Shown here piece after piece: positions 46,099 through 56,946 of a DNA stretch of 64,000 bases. Numbering within the stretch: position 1 is the stretch's first letter; each line of letters begins with the position of its first letter. Origin of the DNA: Polaribacter litorisediminis (lineage in GTDB: Bacteria; Bacteroidota; Bacteroidia; Flavobacteriales; Flavobacteriaceae); the NCBI RefSeq assembly GCF_019968605.1, contig NZ_CP082966.1:3895501-3959500 (forward strand), given 5' to 3'. A program made the translations under genes and the position numbers. The notes under the pieces were generated by a model. The model ran no database searches, was not told where the DNA came from, and saw only the letters and a program-made list of their open reading frames with translations.

Positions 46099-49000
46099 AT
46101 GAAAAACCAATCCAAACATATAGACACTTACTTATCACTTTCTGAAAGCTTGCGTTTTAAGCTATGGGCAGTAATTGGTAAGGAAATAAATAAAAAAAAT
46201 CAGATAAACACATATCTAAAAGATAAGGGTTTTACAGTATTGAATGTTGGTGCAGAATTAGCTGATTTATACCAGGAAATTGAAAAATCAGATCAGCCTA
46301 TTCACGACATTGGTCAAAAAATAAAAGAATGGTTTCTCTCTAAACCTGAAAAACTAATATTAACAAATGCCAGTATTTTATACGATAAAGCATTTATGAA
46401 TATTTCTCCAGTTGGTGCTTTTAAATATAATGCTCGTAATAAACATTGTGTATTATTTTTAGAAGATGAAAATCTATTTAGTAATAGAGTTTCTTATGGT
46501 CAAGTTGGTACTGATGATTATTATGATAAGGATATTAACGATATTCTAATTACAAAAATTGATGATATTGATGATAATTATATAAGCATCGCTTCAGAAG
46601 GTCCTATCGATTATTCTTTAATTAAAAAGAAAGACTTTGATGAAAACGCCATTGGTAATTTATTTAACTACACAGTTATTAAAGATGTGGTGGATATTGA
46701 TACCGATTTAAAAGAGTCTGATTTTCAAGATGAATTAATTTCAAGTTATATTATTACAGAAGGTTTAGAACAACAAGTTATTGATTTCTATGATAATTTA
46801 GAACAGCCCAATCATAAAGCAGTTAAAATTATTGGTAATTACGGAAGTGGTAAATCTCACTTAATTGGATTTTTAATAAGTACAGTTGCATATCCTGAAA
46901 AAAGAAAATTAATTAAAAACTTAAAAGTTCGTCAGAAAGCAGAAAAAGTAAACCGTAGTTTCTTTTCTGTTCAATTTGAGTTGCAGCCTGTTAATGTAGA
47001 TTTAGCCTATTTCTTCTTTAGAGAAGTAGAAAAACAGATAAAAAGAGATTATAATATAGAAATCCCTGTATATGAAGATGGTAAAACGTTAAACATAAAA
47101 GACCACCTAATCTCAATCATAGAAAAATTAAAAGAAACAGATGCCTCTAAAGGTTTATTAGTTATTGTAGATGAAGTTTCAGACTTTATTCAATCAAAGG
47201 AAAGTCACAAAATCAAAAGAGATTTTCAATTTTTAAGAGTTGTAGCTCAAGTGTGTCAAGCAAATGATATGCTTCTGGTGACATCTATGCAAGAAGATAT
47301 ATATTCAAGTCCTAAGTTAAAGAATATTGCTGCGGACGAAGATAGAATAAGTCAGCGTTTTCAAAACATTATCATACGTCGTGAAGCAGTTAAGCAAGTT
47401 ATAGCCCAAAGAATTGTTGCAAAAACTACCGAACAAAAGATCGAAATTGAGCAGAAATTAAAACCTTATATTGAAAAAATTGAAGATGTAGGTAATAAAC
47501 AAGAAGAATACATTGAGCTATTTCCATTTACACCATTTTTGCTAGACCTCTTTCACGAACTACCTTATTTTGAAAAACGTGGAATTATACAATTTGCACA
47601 AACAGAGTTAAAATATGTAATGGGGAAGCCATTTCCTTACTTCTTTACATTTGATCGTATTTATGATATTTTAGCAAATAACCCTAATAATAGAAATTTA
47701 GAAGGTGTTTATGATTTGGTTAAAATTGTAAATATTGTAAAGGATAAAATTATAGGAAATCTCGAAGCAAAACTTCAAGAAAATGCAATTAAGATAATCA
47801 AAGGATTGGCTATTTATTCATTATGGAGTAAAGGAGAAAACGGTGCAACTGCAAAAGAATTAGCAGAAAGATTAATGATTATTCCAGAGAACAAAGCATT
47901 TGAAGCTTTTATGCAAGTATCTTTAATAGTTAAAAAAATTAGAGAAGCTACAGATGGTTTTTATTTGAAGATCGTGCGTGATGAAGCTACCGGAAACGAT
48001 TACTTTAAGTTTGATCCTGCTATAGATGGTAAAGACCCTGAAGAAAGAATTGAAAATGAAATTGTTGCAGTAGGTGGTGATGAGTCTAAACAAGAAGCAA
48101 TTTTATTTGAGCAGATTCAGGAAATTTTGGATTTAACAAATTACAAAAACACACCAAACATATTTGAAAGTGAAGCACCTTGGATAACAGTAAAATCTTT
48201 TAGAAAAGGGTTTGTTATTTTTCAAAGAAAAGGTCAAGAGGTAGGTAGTATTTCAGATTCAGATTATGTGATTAATTTTATTTCTCCTTATAGTAAACAA
48301 GCACCAATAAAATATGCAACCAATCAAATCAACATTAAGTTAGATTTTGGTAAACAAGAGAATTTAGAATTAATCAAACGTATTGTTGCTATCAAGTCTT
48401 TAAAGGATAAGAATATTCTTGGAGCTGTAATGAGTAGAAAATTAGAAGACACAATTAATGGATATAGAAATCCTGCAGGCGTAGTAGTAACGGGTATTAA
48501 ATATAGAATAGCAAAATGGGTTGCTAATCTTTCTGAAACTACTTTAAATGGAGAGGCTATTTCTATAAAATCTATATTAGGTAAGGAACATAATAACTTA
48601 TCAGAAATTGTTAAAGAGTTAAAAGGAAAAGCATTTGACAATTGTTTCAATGAGCAATTTCCAGAGCATCCTAAATATGCAGAATACTTATCATCATCAA
48701 ATATAACAAACTCATTATCTTCTATAACCGATGAAGTTGTAAAAGGTAATTTTAGAGCAATGAGTCATAGAGCAAAAAACTTTTTGATGTCTTTAAATTT
48801 ACTGAATGATAATGGAGATCCAGATGTATCTGCAAATAAATTTACACAGATAATTTTAGCAACAGTAGATGCAAAAAAAGGGAAAGTTGTAGATATAGAA
48901 AAAGAGTTGGTAAGTCAACTGTCAAAAGCACCTTATGGTGTAGAACCTGAAATAACCCACTTTTTATTAATTGTACTGACTACTTTGGGTAAAATAACTT

Positions 49001-50334
49001 TAAAGGCAAGAGGAGGTGATGAAATAGATATTACCAATGTAAGAGAGAAATTTAGAAATATAAGTCAGTTTGAAAATATAGTATATGTAATTAAAAAAGA
49101 CGAACTATCTTATGATTTTGCACAAAACCTGTTAAATGCTTTAGGCCTAAATGGTGCCGCAATACTTACTGAAAAAAGTAGAAATGAAGCTTTTGTAGAG
49201 TATAAAAATAGGGTTAATGAAATTATTTCTAATAGAACAGTTTTAGGTACTTTTATATCTAAATTAGAAAATCGTTCACAATTACATCTAAACATTGATG
49301 ATGTAAAAAAAATGTTACAAAAGGTTGATGTGATAGATTGGAAGTTATTAGAAATTAATAACCATGCAAAATTTAACAGTATAGCAAAATTTGCACCACA
49401 ACTTGCTAGTATTTCAGATGCAATCCAAACGTTATCAGATTTAAAAGAAGCGATTTTAGCCTATAATAAAGATATCCACAGTGGTATGCGTTATATGCAA
49501 GAAGCTATAGATATTGTAGAAGCAAATAATACTTATGAAAAGGCAGAAGTGTTATTACCAATACTAAAACAACATTACCAAGAGACTTATGAAATTGTTT
49601 CAGATTTTAATAAATTTAAACAGCTGCAATATCGTTTTCCTTTAGTTGGTAAATTAGAAGCTTTTAAAAATACCTATGTAAAAGAGTTTTATTACCCAGC
49701 ATTACAAAATACAATTGGAAACAAAGTAGAATGGAAAACTTTAGAGAAGTTAGAAAGTAATTCAGAGTTAAAAGCATCAAAGGTATTAGCACAATTAGAT
49801 TGTAATGTAGAGGCTAAATTGATTGATAAATTAAAAAAATGGAATGACCTTAACTCTTATAAAGCAACAAAGGTTGATATTGAAGAGTTGTATCGAAATC
49901 CATTTGATAATATGTCTATGTTTATGAAATTACCACGTAATTATGGCAATATAAATGAGATTCTCAAGAATATAGATAAAGAGGTGAATGTTATTTATAA
50001 AGAGTATTCTGATGCTACAGTTTCAGAGGTAATTAAAAACAAGGAACAACTTAAATTAGCAAGACTATCTGATAGTCAAAAACAAATGATACAAGGTGTT
50101 ATAGATACAAATAAACTACCTAATAATATTGATGATTCTTTTGTGCGAGCAGTGAATGAGTTGTTCAAAAATATAAAAATAGTAACCTTAAACAAGGCAA
50201 AAGTAATTTCTTCAATTTTTGGCAATAATGATTTAGTTACCGTAAGACAAATGGAAACTGCCTTCTACGATTTAGTAGAAAAAATTAAAAAAGAGAACAA
50301 AGGAGAAGAAATTAGAATTAAAATTCAGGAATAA
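46099..50334 (+). CDS. BrxC/PglY-like P-loop ATPase (DUF6079-type), BREX-related
   Basis: This 1411-aa protein has a Walker A motif [10 protein letters not shown] near residue 246 and a Walker B motif [11 protein letters not shown] near residue 358. AAA-like helical regions ([11 protein letters not shown]) follow, with a long helical C-terminal half. Length, motif spelling and neighbours match the BrxC/PglY ATPases of BREX systems. It lies 5 bp ahead of an adenine methylase and is followed by PglZ. In BREX these ATPases are needed for both methylation and phage exclusion. The family is inferred by eye from motif and context. Confidence 0.8.
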   Translation: MKNQSKHIDTYLSLSESLRFKLWAVIGKEINKKNQINTYLKDKGFTVLNVGAELADLYQEIEKSDQPIHDIGQKIKEWFLSKPEKLILTNASILYDKAFMNISPVGAFKYNARNKHCVLFLEDENLFSNRVSYGQVGTDDYYDKDINDILITKIDDIDDNYISIASEGPIDYSLIKKKDFDENAIGNLFNYTVIKDVVDIDTDLKESDFQDELISSYIITEGLEQQVIDFYDNLEQPNHKAVKIIGNYGSGKSHLIGFLISTVAYPEKRKLIKNLKVRQKAEKVNRSFFSVQFELQPVNVDLAYFFFREVEKQIKRDYNIEIPVYEDGKTLNIKDHLISIIEKLKETDASKGLLVIVDEVSDFIQSKESHKIKRDFQFLRVVAQVCQANDMLLVTSMQEDIYSSPKLKNIAADEDRISQRFQNIIIRREAVKQVIAQRIVAKTTEQKIEIEQKLKPYIEKIEDVGNKQEEYIELFPFTPFLLDLFHELPYFEKRGIIQFAQTELKYVMGKPFPYFFTFDRIYDILANNPNNRNLEGVYDLVKIVNIVKDKIIGNLEAKLQENAIKIIKGLAIYSLWSKGENGATAKELAERLMIIPENKAFEAFMQVSLIVKKIREATDGFYLKIVRDEATGNDYFKFDPAIDGKDPEERIENEIVAVGGDESKQEAILFEQIQEILDLTNYKNTPNIFESEAPWITVKSFRKGFVIFQRKGQEVGSISDSDYVINFISPYSKQAPIKYATNQINIKLDFGKQENLELIKRIVAIKSLKDKNILGAVMSRKLEDTINGYRNPAGVVVTGIKYRIAKWVANLSETTLNGEAISIKSILGKEHNNLSEIVKELKGKAFDNCFNEQFPEHPKYAEYLSSSNITNSLSSITDEVVKGNFRAMSHRAKNFLMSLNLLNDNGDPDVSANKFTQIILATVDAKKGKVVDIEKELVSQLSKAPYGVEPEITHFLLIVLTTLGKITLKARGGDEIDITNVREKFRNISQFENIVYVIKKDELSYDFAQNLLNALGLNGAAILTEKSRNEAFVEYKNRVNEIISNRTVLGTFISKLENRSQLHLNIDDVKKMLQKVDVIDWKLLEINNHAKFNSIAKFAPQLASISDAIQTLSDLKEAILAYNKDIHSGMRYMQEAIDIVEANNTYEKAEVLLPILKQHYQETYEIVSDFNKFKQLQYRFPLVGKLEAFKNTYVKEFYYPALQNTIGNKVEWKTLEKLESNSELKASKVLAQLDCNVEAKLIDKLKKWNDLNSYKATKVDIEELYRNPFDNMSMFMKLPRNYGNINEILKNIDKEVNVIYKEYSDATVSEVIKNKEQLKLARLSDSQKQMIQGVIDTNKLPNNIDDSFVRAVNELFKNIKIVTLNKAKVISSIFGNNDLVTVRQMETAFYDLVEKIKKENKGEEIRIKIQE

Positions 50335-50339
50335 GCAAG

Positions 50340-52799
50340 ATGGACTATAAAGAAGATTTACGTAAAAAATTACCAGAATTAAAAAAAATAGAAGGCTTTC
50401 CTATAGGTGAAGACGATGATATTATCAATCTTTCCAATCCTCCTTTTTATACAGCTTGCCCAAATCCTTATATAGAAGAATTCCTTGATACAAATGGAAC
50501 AAAATATGAAGAATCTTCTGATAATTATCATCGTGAACCTTTTATCGGAGATGTTTCAGAAGGTAAAAATGGAGCCGTTTACAATGCCCATTCATACCAC
50601 ACAAAAGTACCATATAAGGCAATAAATAAATTTATTGAACATTTTACTAATGAAAATGATGTTATTTTAGATGGTTTTAGTGGAACAGGTTCTGCTGGCT
50701 TTAGTGCTAATCATTTAAATCGATACGCTATTTTAAATGACTTAGGGTCAGCAGCTTCAATGATTTCTTATGGTTATACAAAGCCAATTAATAAACTTGA
50801 TAGACTTAAAGAAGAATTTAGTAGAATTTTTGATGAAGTTGAAAAAGAGACTAAATGGATGTTTTCTTCTTCAATTGCAAGTCAAGAGTACGAAATTCAA
50901 AATACTATCTGGTCGGATAATTTTTTATGTAATTTTTGTGATTACGAGTATGTGTTTTCTGATTTGTCATTAGATTTTGAGAAAAAGAAAATTATTTCAA
51001 ATTATAAATGTCCCTCTTGTAATGCGGATATTTCTAAATCTTCTAGTCATAATGTATTTATAGAAACTTTTGATGAATCGTTAGGGAAAACTGTAAAAAT
51101 TGGAAAAAAGACGCAGATACTAATACAAGGTAAGCAAGGTAAGTCTAGGAATGAAAAAATACCGGATGAATTAGATTTTGAAATTCAAGAAAAAATAGAT
51201 AATTTAAAGATTCCTTATTGGTTCCCTATAATAAGAATGCCAGAAGGCGATGAATCCAGACGGAATGATCCTTTAGGTTATAAATATGTTCATCAATTTT
51301 TTACAAAAAGGAATTTATATACTTTGGCAGCAATTCTAAATAGGATTGAAAAATCTCCTTTTTATTATGATTTATTATTTGTTTTTCAAAGTTGTATTCA
51401 AAGAGCAACGATTACAAATAGATTTAGATTTGGGGGTACTGGAGGATTGAGTGGTACTTTATATGTCCCATCTCTTATAGTTGAAAGAGCTGTACTTCCA
51501 TTATTTAAAAATAAGTTTAGAGATTATGTTAAGTTAACAGAAAATAAGAGTTGGGTTGATAGTAAAACAATATTAACAAATCAATCAACTACTGATTTAC
51601 AAAATATTCCAAAAAATTCTATAGATTATATTTTTACAGATCCTCCTTTTGGATCTAATTTAATGTATTCAGAATTGAGTTTTTGGTGGGAAGCTTGGCT
51701 TAAAGTTATATCAAATAACAAAAAAGAAGCAATAATGAATAAAACTCAAAATAAAAAATTAAATGATTATGGCGAGTTGATGTTAGATTCCTTTAAGCAG
51801 TACAATAGAGTTTTAAAACCTAATAGATGGATTTCTGTTGTTTTTCATAACAGCAAGTCTTCTGTATGGAATTCAATTCAAGAGAGTTTAGGCAGAGCTG
51901 GTTTTATAGTCGCTCAGGTAGGTGTTATAGATAAAAAACAAGAAAGTTTTAAACAAATCACTGCTCCCGGAGCTGTGTCTAATGACCTTGTGATTTCAGC
52001 ATATAAACCAAGTGATTCACTTATTCGGGATATTGATAAATCTAGTGGTTTACAAATGGAGCTAAATTTCATTGATGAATTTCTTTCAAATTTACCTGTA
52101 AGAGCGGTGATAGAAAGAACCTCAAAAATGTTATATTCTAAATATCTTTCATTCTACATACAGCGCAGTTATGAGATAAATTATAATTCTACCAATTTTT
52201 ACGAACTGTTAAAAAATAACTTTACAGAAGAAAATGGTTTTTGGTTTAATTCTAATCAATTGAATTCATATATTGAATATAAAAAACATTTAAAACTTGA
52301 GGGTATTGATGAGGTTCAATCTGGTTTAATGATGTTATTTGTTTCTGATGAAAAATCAGCATTGCTTTGGCTGTATAATTACTTAAAGAGTCCTAAATCA
52401 TTTGCAGAGATTCATACGGCATTTACTCAAATAGCCAATATACAAGACGATAGTGTTCCCGAGTTAGTTAATTTATTAGAAGATAATTTTATAAAGGAAA
52501 ATAACGTATTTCGTAGACCTACTTCTGAAGAGGAGCGTGGTAGTGTGAATGTGAAAAGAGAAAAAGCATTACTACGTGAATTTGAGAGTTTACTGTTAAG
52601 AGCTAAAAGTGAACGTAAAAAGATAAAAGAAGTGCGGAAAGAAGCATTAGTTCACGGTTTTGAAGTGTGTTATAAGGCCAAACGTTTTAAAGATATTTTA
52701 GTACTTGAAGAACGTTTAGATAAGAAAATTATAGAAAACAGTTCAGAGTTAAACGACTTTGTGGAAGCTGCTAAAATAATGGTAGAAGGTATTAGTTAA
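50340..52799 (+). CDS. Zn-ribbon-containing adenine-specific DNA methylase, BREX-related
   Basis: The 819-aa enzyme has SAM-binding motif I DGFSGTG at residues 111-117 and catalytic motif IV DPPF at residues 434-437. This motif order is I, insert, IV. The insert holds a Zn ribbon with CxxC pairs near residues 197/200 and 224/227. A helical C-terminal region of about 230 residues follows. It resembles the COG1743/COG0863 methylases used as PglXI in type 3 BREX rather than the large PglX of type 1. It probably marks self DNA at the site used by the system. The stop TAA overlaps the next start (taATG). Confidence 0.85.
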   Translation: MDYKEDLRKKLPELKKIEGFPIGEDDDIINLSNPPFYTACPNPYIEEFLDTNGTKYEESSDNYHREPFIGDVSEGKNGAVYNAHSYHTKVPYKAINKFIEHFTNENDVILDGFSGTGSAGFSANHLNRYAILNDLGSAASMISYGYTKPINKLDRLKEEFSRIFDEVEKETKWMFSSSIASQEYEIQNTIWSDNFLCNFCDYEYVFSDLSLDFEKKKIISNYKCPSCNADISKSSSHNVFIETFDESLGKTVKIGKKTQILIQGKQGKSRNEKIPDELDFEIQEKIDNLKIPYWFPIIRMPEGDESRRNDPLGYKYVHQFFTKRNLYTLAAILNRIEKSPFYYDLLFVFQSCIQRATITNRFRFGGTGGLSGTLYVPSLIVERAVLPLFKNKFRDYVKLTENKSWVDSKTILTNQSTTDLQNIPKNSIDYIFTDPPFGSNLMYSELSFWWEAWLKVISNNKKEAIMNKTQNKKLNDYGELMLDSFKQYNRVLKPNRWISVVFHNSKSSVWNSIQESLGRAGFIVAQVGVIDKKQESFKQITAPGAVSNDLVISAYKPSDSLIRDIDKSSGLQMELNFIDEFLSNLPVRAVIERTSKMLYSKYLSFYIQRSYEINYNSTNFYELLKNNFTEENGFWFNSNQLNSYIEYKKHLKLEGIDEVQSGLMMLFVSDEKSALLWLYNYLKSPKSFAEIHTAFTQIANIQDDSVPELVNLLEDNFIKENNVFRRPTSEEERGSVNVKREKALLREFESLLLRAKSERKKIKEVRKEALVHGFEVCYKAKRFKDILVLEERLDKKIIENSSELNDFVEAAKIMVEGIS

Positions 52800-54238
52800 T
52801 GGGGTGGAAACAACGTATAATTACTGTATTAAATTTAATAGACAAATCTCCAAAGATTATTTCTGATGTTACAGGTGTGTTGTTTTCCCAAGAATTTAAA
52901 AATTATGTATCAAAAGAAAAGATACAGGTTGTCTACTCAGAGGCTAGCTCTAAAATGTTAGCAGCTGCTAATGGTAATCAACTCATAATTTTTATAACGT
53001 CTAAAAAAACAGTACCACAGTTTTTAAAATCATATTTTGAGCATAAAACCTTTGAACATTCACAACTACCAATAAATGGTGATGTATCTATTTTAAAGTC
53101 TTATGATGCTAAAACAATTGTTGCTATTTGTAATTATATTTTTGCCAATAATGCACATATTGTATTGTCTAAATTAAATAGTTCAGCACTTTTAGAAAAA
53201 GCAATAATCTTTAATAAATTAAAGGTTTTAAAAAACATTAAAATTGCTTTAAATAAATTATTAATTGAAGAAAAGAACATAGAAAATGTTATTAATATAG
53301 CTGAAAATTGGGGTACATTAATTTATGAATCTTATAAGCAAAATGATGACAGTTTTTTAGAAAATATTTCAAAAATAGATGAAACGATTAAAGAATTTAT
53401 AGATAATAAAACATTTGAGCAAATTGCTTTTGCTTCTACTGCATCAAAACCTTTGTCTATAGATAAAATAATACATCACATTAAAAGTAAAAAAGAAAAC
53501 AAAGTAGCTTTATTGTGTTTTGATTGTATGGGTATAGCAGAATGGAATGTATTAAAAGAATATCTTATAGATTTAAATATTTCATATAAAGAACAATATG
53601 TGTTTACATTATTACCATCGGTAACATCAATTTGTAGAACAGCTATATTTCACGGTTCAACAGATGTGTATGATATAAAATATCCTGGCAGAAAAGATGA
53701 GGCCAAAGCATTTGCATCGTTTTTTAAAGACAAACAGACCAAATATTTTGTAGAAGATGATATTATTAATGAAGATACATTATTAGGTTACGATACAGTA
53801 AGTGTGTTGTATAATTTCTTTGATGATTTATGTCACAGTTCGCTTTTTCCTGCGAATGAAAATACAAAGGCAATTTATTTTAATAACTGTAAACAATATT
53901 TAGAAAAATCTAATGTAAAGCAAACCATTAAAACATTATTAGATAATAATTTTTCGATTCATTTTTGTTCAGATCACGGTTCTGTAATAGCAAAAGGAAA
54001 TGGAGAAAGGTTACAAAAATACTTAATAGATGATTTTGCAAAAAGAGCAGTAATTATTCCAGAAGAAGCATCAGGGTTAACTCAACTTGAAAAGATTGAT
54101 ATTCCATTCGTTAAACATAAAAAGTTAGTATTACCTGAAGGAAGAACAATGTTTACTCAAAAAGATAAAATAGAAATTAATCACGGAGGTATAAGTCTAG
54201 AAGAGATTGTAGTTCCGTTTATTACAGTGATAAAATGA
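52799..54238 (+). CDS. pglZ: PglZ-domain alkaline-phosphatase-superfamily protein, BREX-related
   Basis: This 479-aa protein has about 220 N-terminal helical residues followed by a PglZ domain. Metal-site residues are visible: Asp242 in LLCFDCMG, the nucleophile region LLPSVTSICRTAIFHG, DH at 392-393 in FCSDHGSV and His462 in INHGGISLEE. PglZ is the one component shared by all BREX subtypes, and it is the gene that identifies this cluster as BREX-related. It overlaps the methylase by one base and the next gene by four bases (ATGA), showing tight translational coupling. Confidence 0.88.
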   Translation: MGWKQRIITVLNLIDKSPKIISDVTGVLFSQEFKNYVSKEKIQVVYSEASSKMLAAANGNQLIIFITSKKTVPQFLKSYFEHKTFEHSQLPINGDVSILKSYDAKTIVAICNYIFANNAHIVLSKLNSSALLEKAIIFNKLKVLKNIKIALNKLLIEEKNIENVINIAENWGTLIYESYKQNDDSFLENISKIDETIKEFIDNKTFEQIAFASTASKPLSIDKIIHHIKSKKENKVALLCFDCMGIAEWNVLKEYLIDLNISYKEQYVFTLLPSVTSICRTAIFHGSTDVYDIKYPGRKDEAKAFASFFKDKQTKYFVEDDIINEDTLLGYDTVSVLYNFFDDLCHSSLFPANENTKAIYFNNCKQYLEKSNVKQTIKTLLDNNFSIHFCSDHGSVIAKGNGERLQKYLIDDFAKRAVIIPEEASGLTQLEKIDIPFVKHKKLVLPEGRTMFTQKDKIEINHGGISLEEIVVPFITVIK

Positions 54239-54939
54239 TAGGATACGATAGACCTTTAAAAGCAGAATGGATATATAAATCATTGCAGTTGGTAAAGCCA
54301 GGTCATAACCCAAAAAAATTTTATGAAGGGTATGATAATATTGCAGTAGAATTAACAGGTGTTCACGGTAGAAGAAAAACAAGAACTGTTTTATTCAGAA
54401 CATTTATTTTTAATTTTCAAGAGAAAACATCTATTGTAGAGGATAATATTTTAATTAGCTTATGCAGTGAAAAAAGTTTCGAGTATATGAAACCAATATT
54501 ACTTTCAAAGTTTATTTTAGATTATGTAATATTAAGACAATTTTCAAGCCTTTATGCTAACATATTTGATGATTCTCAAGAGATAAGTACAAAAGCAATA
54601 ACGGCACGTATGGTAGAATCTTTTGGTGATGCAGAAATTATCAAAAGGTCCACAAGAGCATTTCTAAAAACATTACAATCATTTGGTATTATAGAACCAA
54701 TAAATGGTACAACATATGCGCAACTGCCTAAATTAGAACTATCAATAGAACAGGTAAAAGATATATTGTTGTTATACGCAGTATCGAATCATACGAAACA
54801 AATTGATTTAAAGCATTTAGATAAATCGTTGTTTGCATATTACAAAATACCAGTACTTTCAGAAATAGCCAACACTTATCACACAGAACATTGGGAATAT
54901 ATTAGAGGTTCAGATAGAGAATTATTAATATTGAAATAG
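54235..54939 (+). CDS. Small protein in the BrxA position of the BREX-related operon
   Basis: This 234-aa cytoplasmic protein is not recognised by a clear family motif. The first third is basic (YEGYDNIAVELTGVHGRRKTRTVLFRTFIF). The second part is a helical, winged-helix-like stretch (ARMVESFGDAEIIKRSTRAFLKTLQSFGIIEPING). BrxA in type 3 BREX is also a small DNA-binding protein encoded next to pglZ, so this may be a distant equivalent. The sequence lacks the N-terminal DUF1819 pattern I would expect. It is coupled to pglZ by an ATGA overlap and ends the operon. Confidence 0.6.
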   Translation: MIGYDRPLKAEWIYKSLQLVKPGHNPKKFYEGYDNIAVELTGVHGRRKTRTVLFRTFIFNFQEKTSIVEDNILISLCSEKSFEYMKPILLSKFILDYVILRQFSSLYANIFDDSQEISTKAITARMVESFGDAEIIKRSTRAFLKTLQSFGIIEPINGTTYAQLPKLELSIEQVKDILLLYAVSNHTKQIDLKHLDKSLFAYYKIPVLSEIANTYHTEHWEYIRGSDRELLILK

Positions 54940-55091
54940 TTTGTTATGCAAGATTTTTAAAATACATATTAAAATTATTTTTGTAAGTTTTATTACCTGC
55001 TTTTTTAATTTATTTTTCTATCAGGTTTTATTTGTGATATAGTTATTAAAAATGATTTTATAGTTTTTATAATTGATTACCTCTATGCTTA

Positions 55092-55676
55092 GTGAAATAT
55101 AAAGTTGAATTAATGCCAAATAAAGATACAAAACCAAGAAAAAGAATAGAGCTTCGCGATAAAAATATTCGTGTTTCAAGAACTGGAGGTGTAGCAGCTA
55201 CAAAAACAGTTTCTACAGATGGGTATAGTGCTACAATAAATACGAATCACGGTTTAAGACTTCATAAAAGACTTTTTAAAGGTGCTAGAATGGGGTTTCA
55301 AAATGGTAATTTTCAATTTATAGGCAGATATAATAGTGGTCCTTTAAATTTTAATATTTCTAAAACAGGAGTTAGCACTTCTGTCAAAAATAAAAGAGGT
55401 GCTTATAACGTATTAAAACCTAATTACTCTAGTTTTAAACTCGCAGGTGTTCAGGTAAGAGGTAAAAATGCAGCGATACTTCAATTAGTTTATATTATTT
55501 TTACGTTAACTATTAATATCGTTAAATTTATTTGGTACGCTACTATTTCAATAATATGGTTTGCATTTTTAATCGTAAAGTGGTTTGTAGATTTTACAGT
55601 AGGTTTCTGCAAAGGTTTTAAGAATAAAGACCCCAATAAATTGTTAACAGACTTACAATCCCTTAATAGCCATTAG
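55092..55676 (+). CDS. DUF4236-like protein with two membrane segments
   Basis: The 194-aa product starts at a GTG; an ATG at 55113 is an alternative seven codons later. The middle segment (LNFNISKTGVSTSVKNKRGAY) resembles the DUF4236 pattern. It is followed by two adjacent hydrophobic helices (LQLVYIIFTLTINIVKFIWY and TISIIWFAFLIVKWFVDF). The function is unknown. It lies 150 bp after the BREX-related operon in the same direction, so it could be an accessory membrane effector or an independent gene. Confidence 0.55.
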   Translation: MKYKVELMPNKDTKPRKRIELRDKNIRVSRTGGVAATKTVSTDGYSATINTNHGLRLHKRLFKGARMGFQNGNFQFIGRYNSGPLNFNISKTGVSTSVKNKRGAYNVLKPNYSSFKLAGVQVRGKNAAILQLVYIIFTLTINIVKFIWYATISIIWFAFLIVKWFVDFTVGFCKGFKNKDPNKLLTDLQSLNSH

Positions 55677-55690
55677 TAGTTTAAAAAATA

Positions 55691-55756
55691 GTCCAAATGG
55701 TATATGCCTTGTATGGTTTAAAAGATGAAGAAATTTCAGTAGTAAAGAATAGTTAG
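55691..55756 (+). pseudogene. C-terminal remnant of a DNA methylase or restriction enzyme
   Basis: The reading VQMVYALYGLKDEEISVVKNS, then stop, matches the C-terminal LVY.LYGLT.EEI..VE pattern found in many Eco57I-type and related methyltransferases. A stop codon precedes it in frame. Nothing else of such a gene is visible, so it is a scar of a lost restriction-modification gene. Confidence 0.5.
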
Positions 55757-55987
55757 TTATCTCAGAATTTATTACAAAAGGTTAACTAATTAATGCTTTT
55801 AAAAGAGAGGTGTAAGAAGATGAGGTATTGCAGTATTAACAAAACAACCAAGTGTTCTACAAATCGAATCAATAAGCACCAGAATTACAGAAAAATAAAA
55901 GACTTTGTTAAAACTTTTATTATTAGGGTTGATAATTAGTTAGTGGTATGTTTTTTGTTTATATGAGTTTATATTCGTAAATTGTGA

Positions 55988-55995
55988 TATATTTG
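55988..55995 (+). promoter_or_regulatory. -7 promoter box of the Panacea gene
   Basis: TATATTTG fits TAnnTTTG and lies 17 nt before the ATG at 56013. Confidence 0.55.
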
Positions 55996-56012
55996 CACTC
56001 GCTAAAAATAAA

Positions 56013-56513
56013 ATGAGTATTCAAAAAAAGAACATATCGCTTATAGATTCTAACCACCTTGTAAATTATATTTTGATGGTTGGTGGTGCTATGTCTCATT
56101 TAAAAATACAAAAAGTTTTATTTTACATTCAAGCTTATCATTTAGCATATTTTGACAAACCAATTATAGAAGATGAATTTCAAGCTTGGGTGCACGGTCC
56201 TGTTTCTAGAAAGATATATGATTCAGCTAAAGATATATCAATACTTCACACTGAACTTCAATTTACTTTAGAAGATGATGAGCAATCACCAATTGATATA
56301 ATTAATAACTCTCTAACTGTTTCGCAGGTAGAACTTGTAAATGATGTTATTGATGAATTGAAAGGGTTATCGGGTTTGCAATTGGAAAATATGACACATT
56401 CAGAAGAACCTTGGTTGCATGCTCGTAGAGGTTATGAGTCAGGTGAACGTTGTGCTGTAGTAATCCCTAATGAACTAATTACGGATTACTATAAGAAGCA
56501 GATTTATGGCTAA
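56013..56513 (+). CDS. Panacea-domain (DUF4065, SocA/GepA-like) antitoxin
   Basis: The 166-aa protein has the DUF4065 hallmarks: a helix with LKIQKVLFYIQAYHLAYF, then DEFQAWVHGPVSRKIYD, and a late EEPWLHARRG. Panacea domains neutralise many unrelated toxins, usually encoded by the adjacent gene. The downstream gene overlaps by 8 bp, as expected for such a pair. It has its own -7 box. Confidence 0.85.
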   Translation: MSIQKKNISLIDSNHLVNYILMVGGAMSHLKIQKVLFYIQAYHLAYFDKPIIEDEFQAWVHGPVSRKIYDSAKDISILHTELQFTLEDDEQSPIDIINNSLTVSQVELVNDVIDELKGLSGLQLENMTHSEEPWLHARRGYESGERCAVVIPNELITDYYKKQIYG

Positions 56514-56946
56514 AATTATAAAACCTCACGAAAGAGTAAGTATAATTAAGCAAACCATATCTAAAAAAAAATCTCAACAAGATTTAAAAAAAGAGGGCTA
56601 TCTTACTTTGTCTTTTAGGCATTTAGACAAGACGCAAGGGAATAGTTTATATGAATGGGAACAAAGTATACAATTAGCTCATACAATTGAAGTGTTAGCG
56701 GGTTATTGTAATGACACTGTTTTAAACCAAACTGATGGTAAAAAATTCACAATTTATGGTAATTTTCCACCACCTGAAAAAACAGATTTTTTTTTCCCTA
56801 AACACATTCCAGAAGATGCAGAATGGGCACGTATTCATATAAATGGTTTACAATGCGTAATCGGTCATATTATTCATAATGTATTTTATATAGTTTTTCT
56901 TGATGGCTTGCATAAATTTTGGAAGTCAACACTGAAGAACACCTAA
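56506..56946 (+). CDS. Candidate toxin partner of the Panacea antitoxin
   Basis: This 146-aa protein follows the Panacea gene with an 8-bp overlap. A central segment (YGNFPPPEKTDFFFPKHIPEDAEWARIHINGLQ) is followed by GHIIHNVFYIVFLDGLHKFW, a beta-strand pattern seen in small nuclease-like or unknown proteins. No catalytic residues can be assigned. The toxin role is inferred from position. Confidence 0.6.
   Translation: MAKIIKPHERVSIIKQTISKKKSQQDLKKEGYLTLSFRHLDKTQGNSLYEWEQSIQLAHTIEVLAGYCNDTVLNQTDGKKFTIYGNFPPPEKTDFFFPKHIPEDAEWARIHINGLQCVIGHIIHNVFYIVFLDGLHKFWKSTLKNT

Noticed and set aside
44107..54939. A complete type 1 or type 3 BREX system
   Set aside because: BrxL, BrxB, BrxHII and BrxF were not found, and the methylase is not the large PglX; only a BREX-related label is justified.
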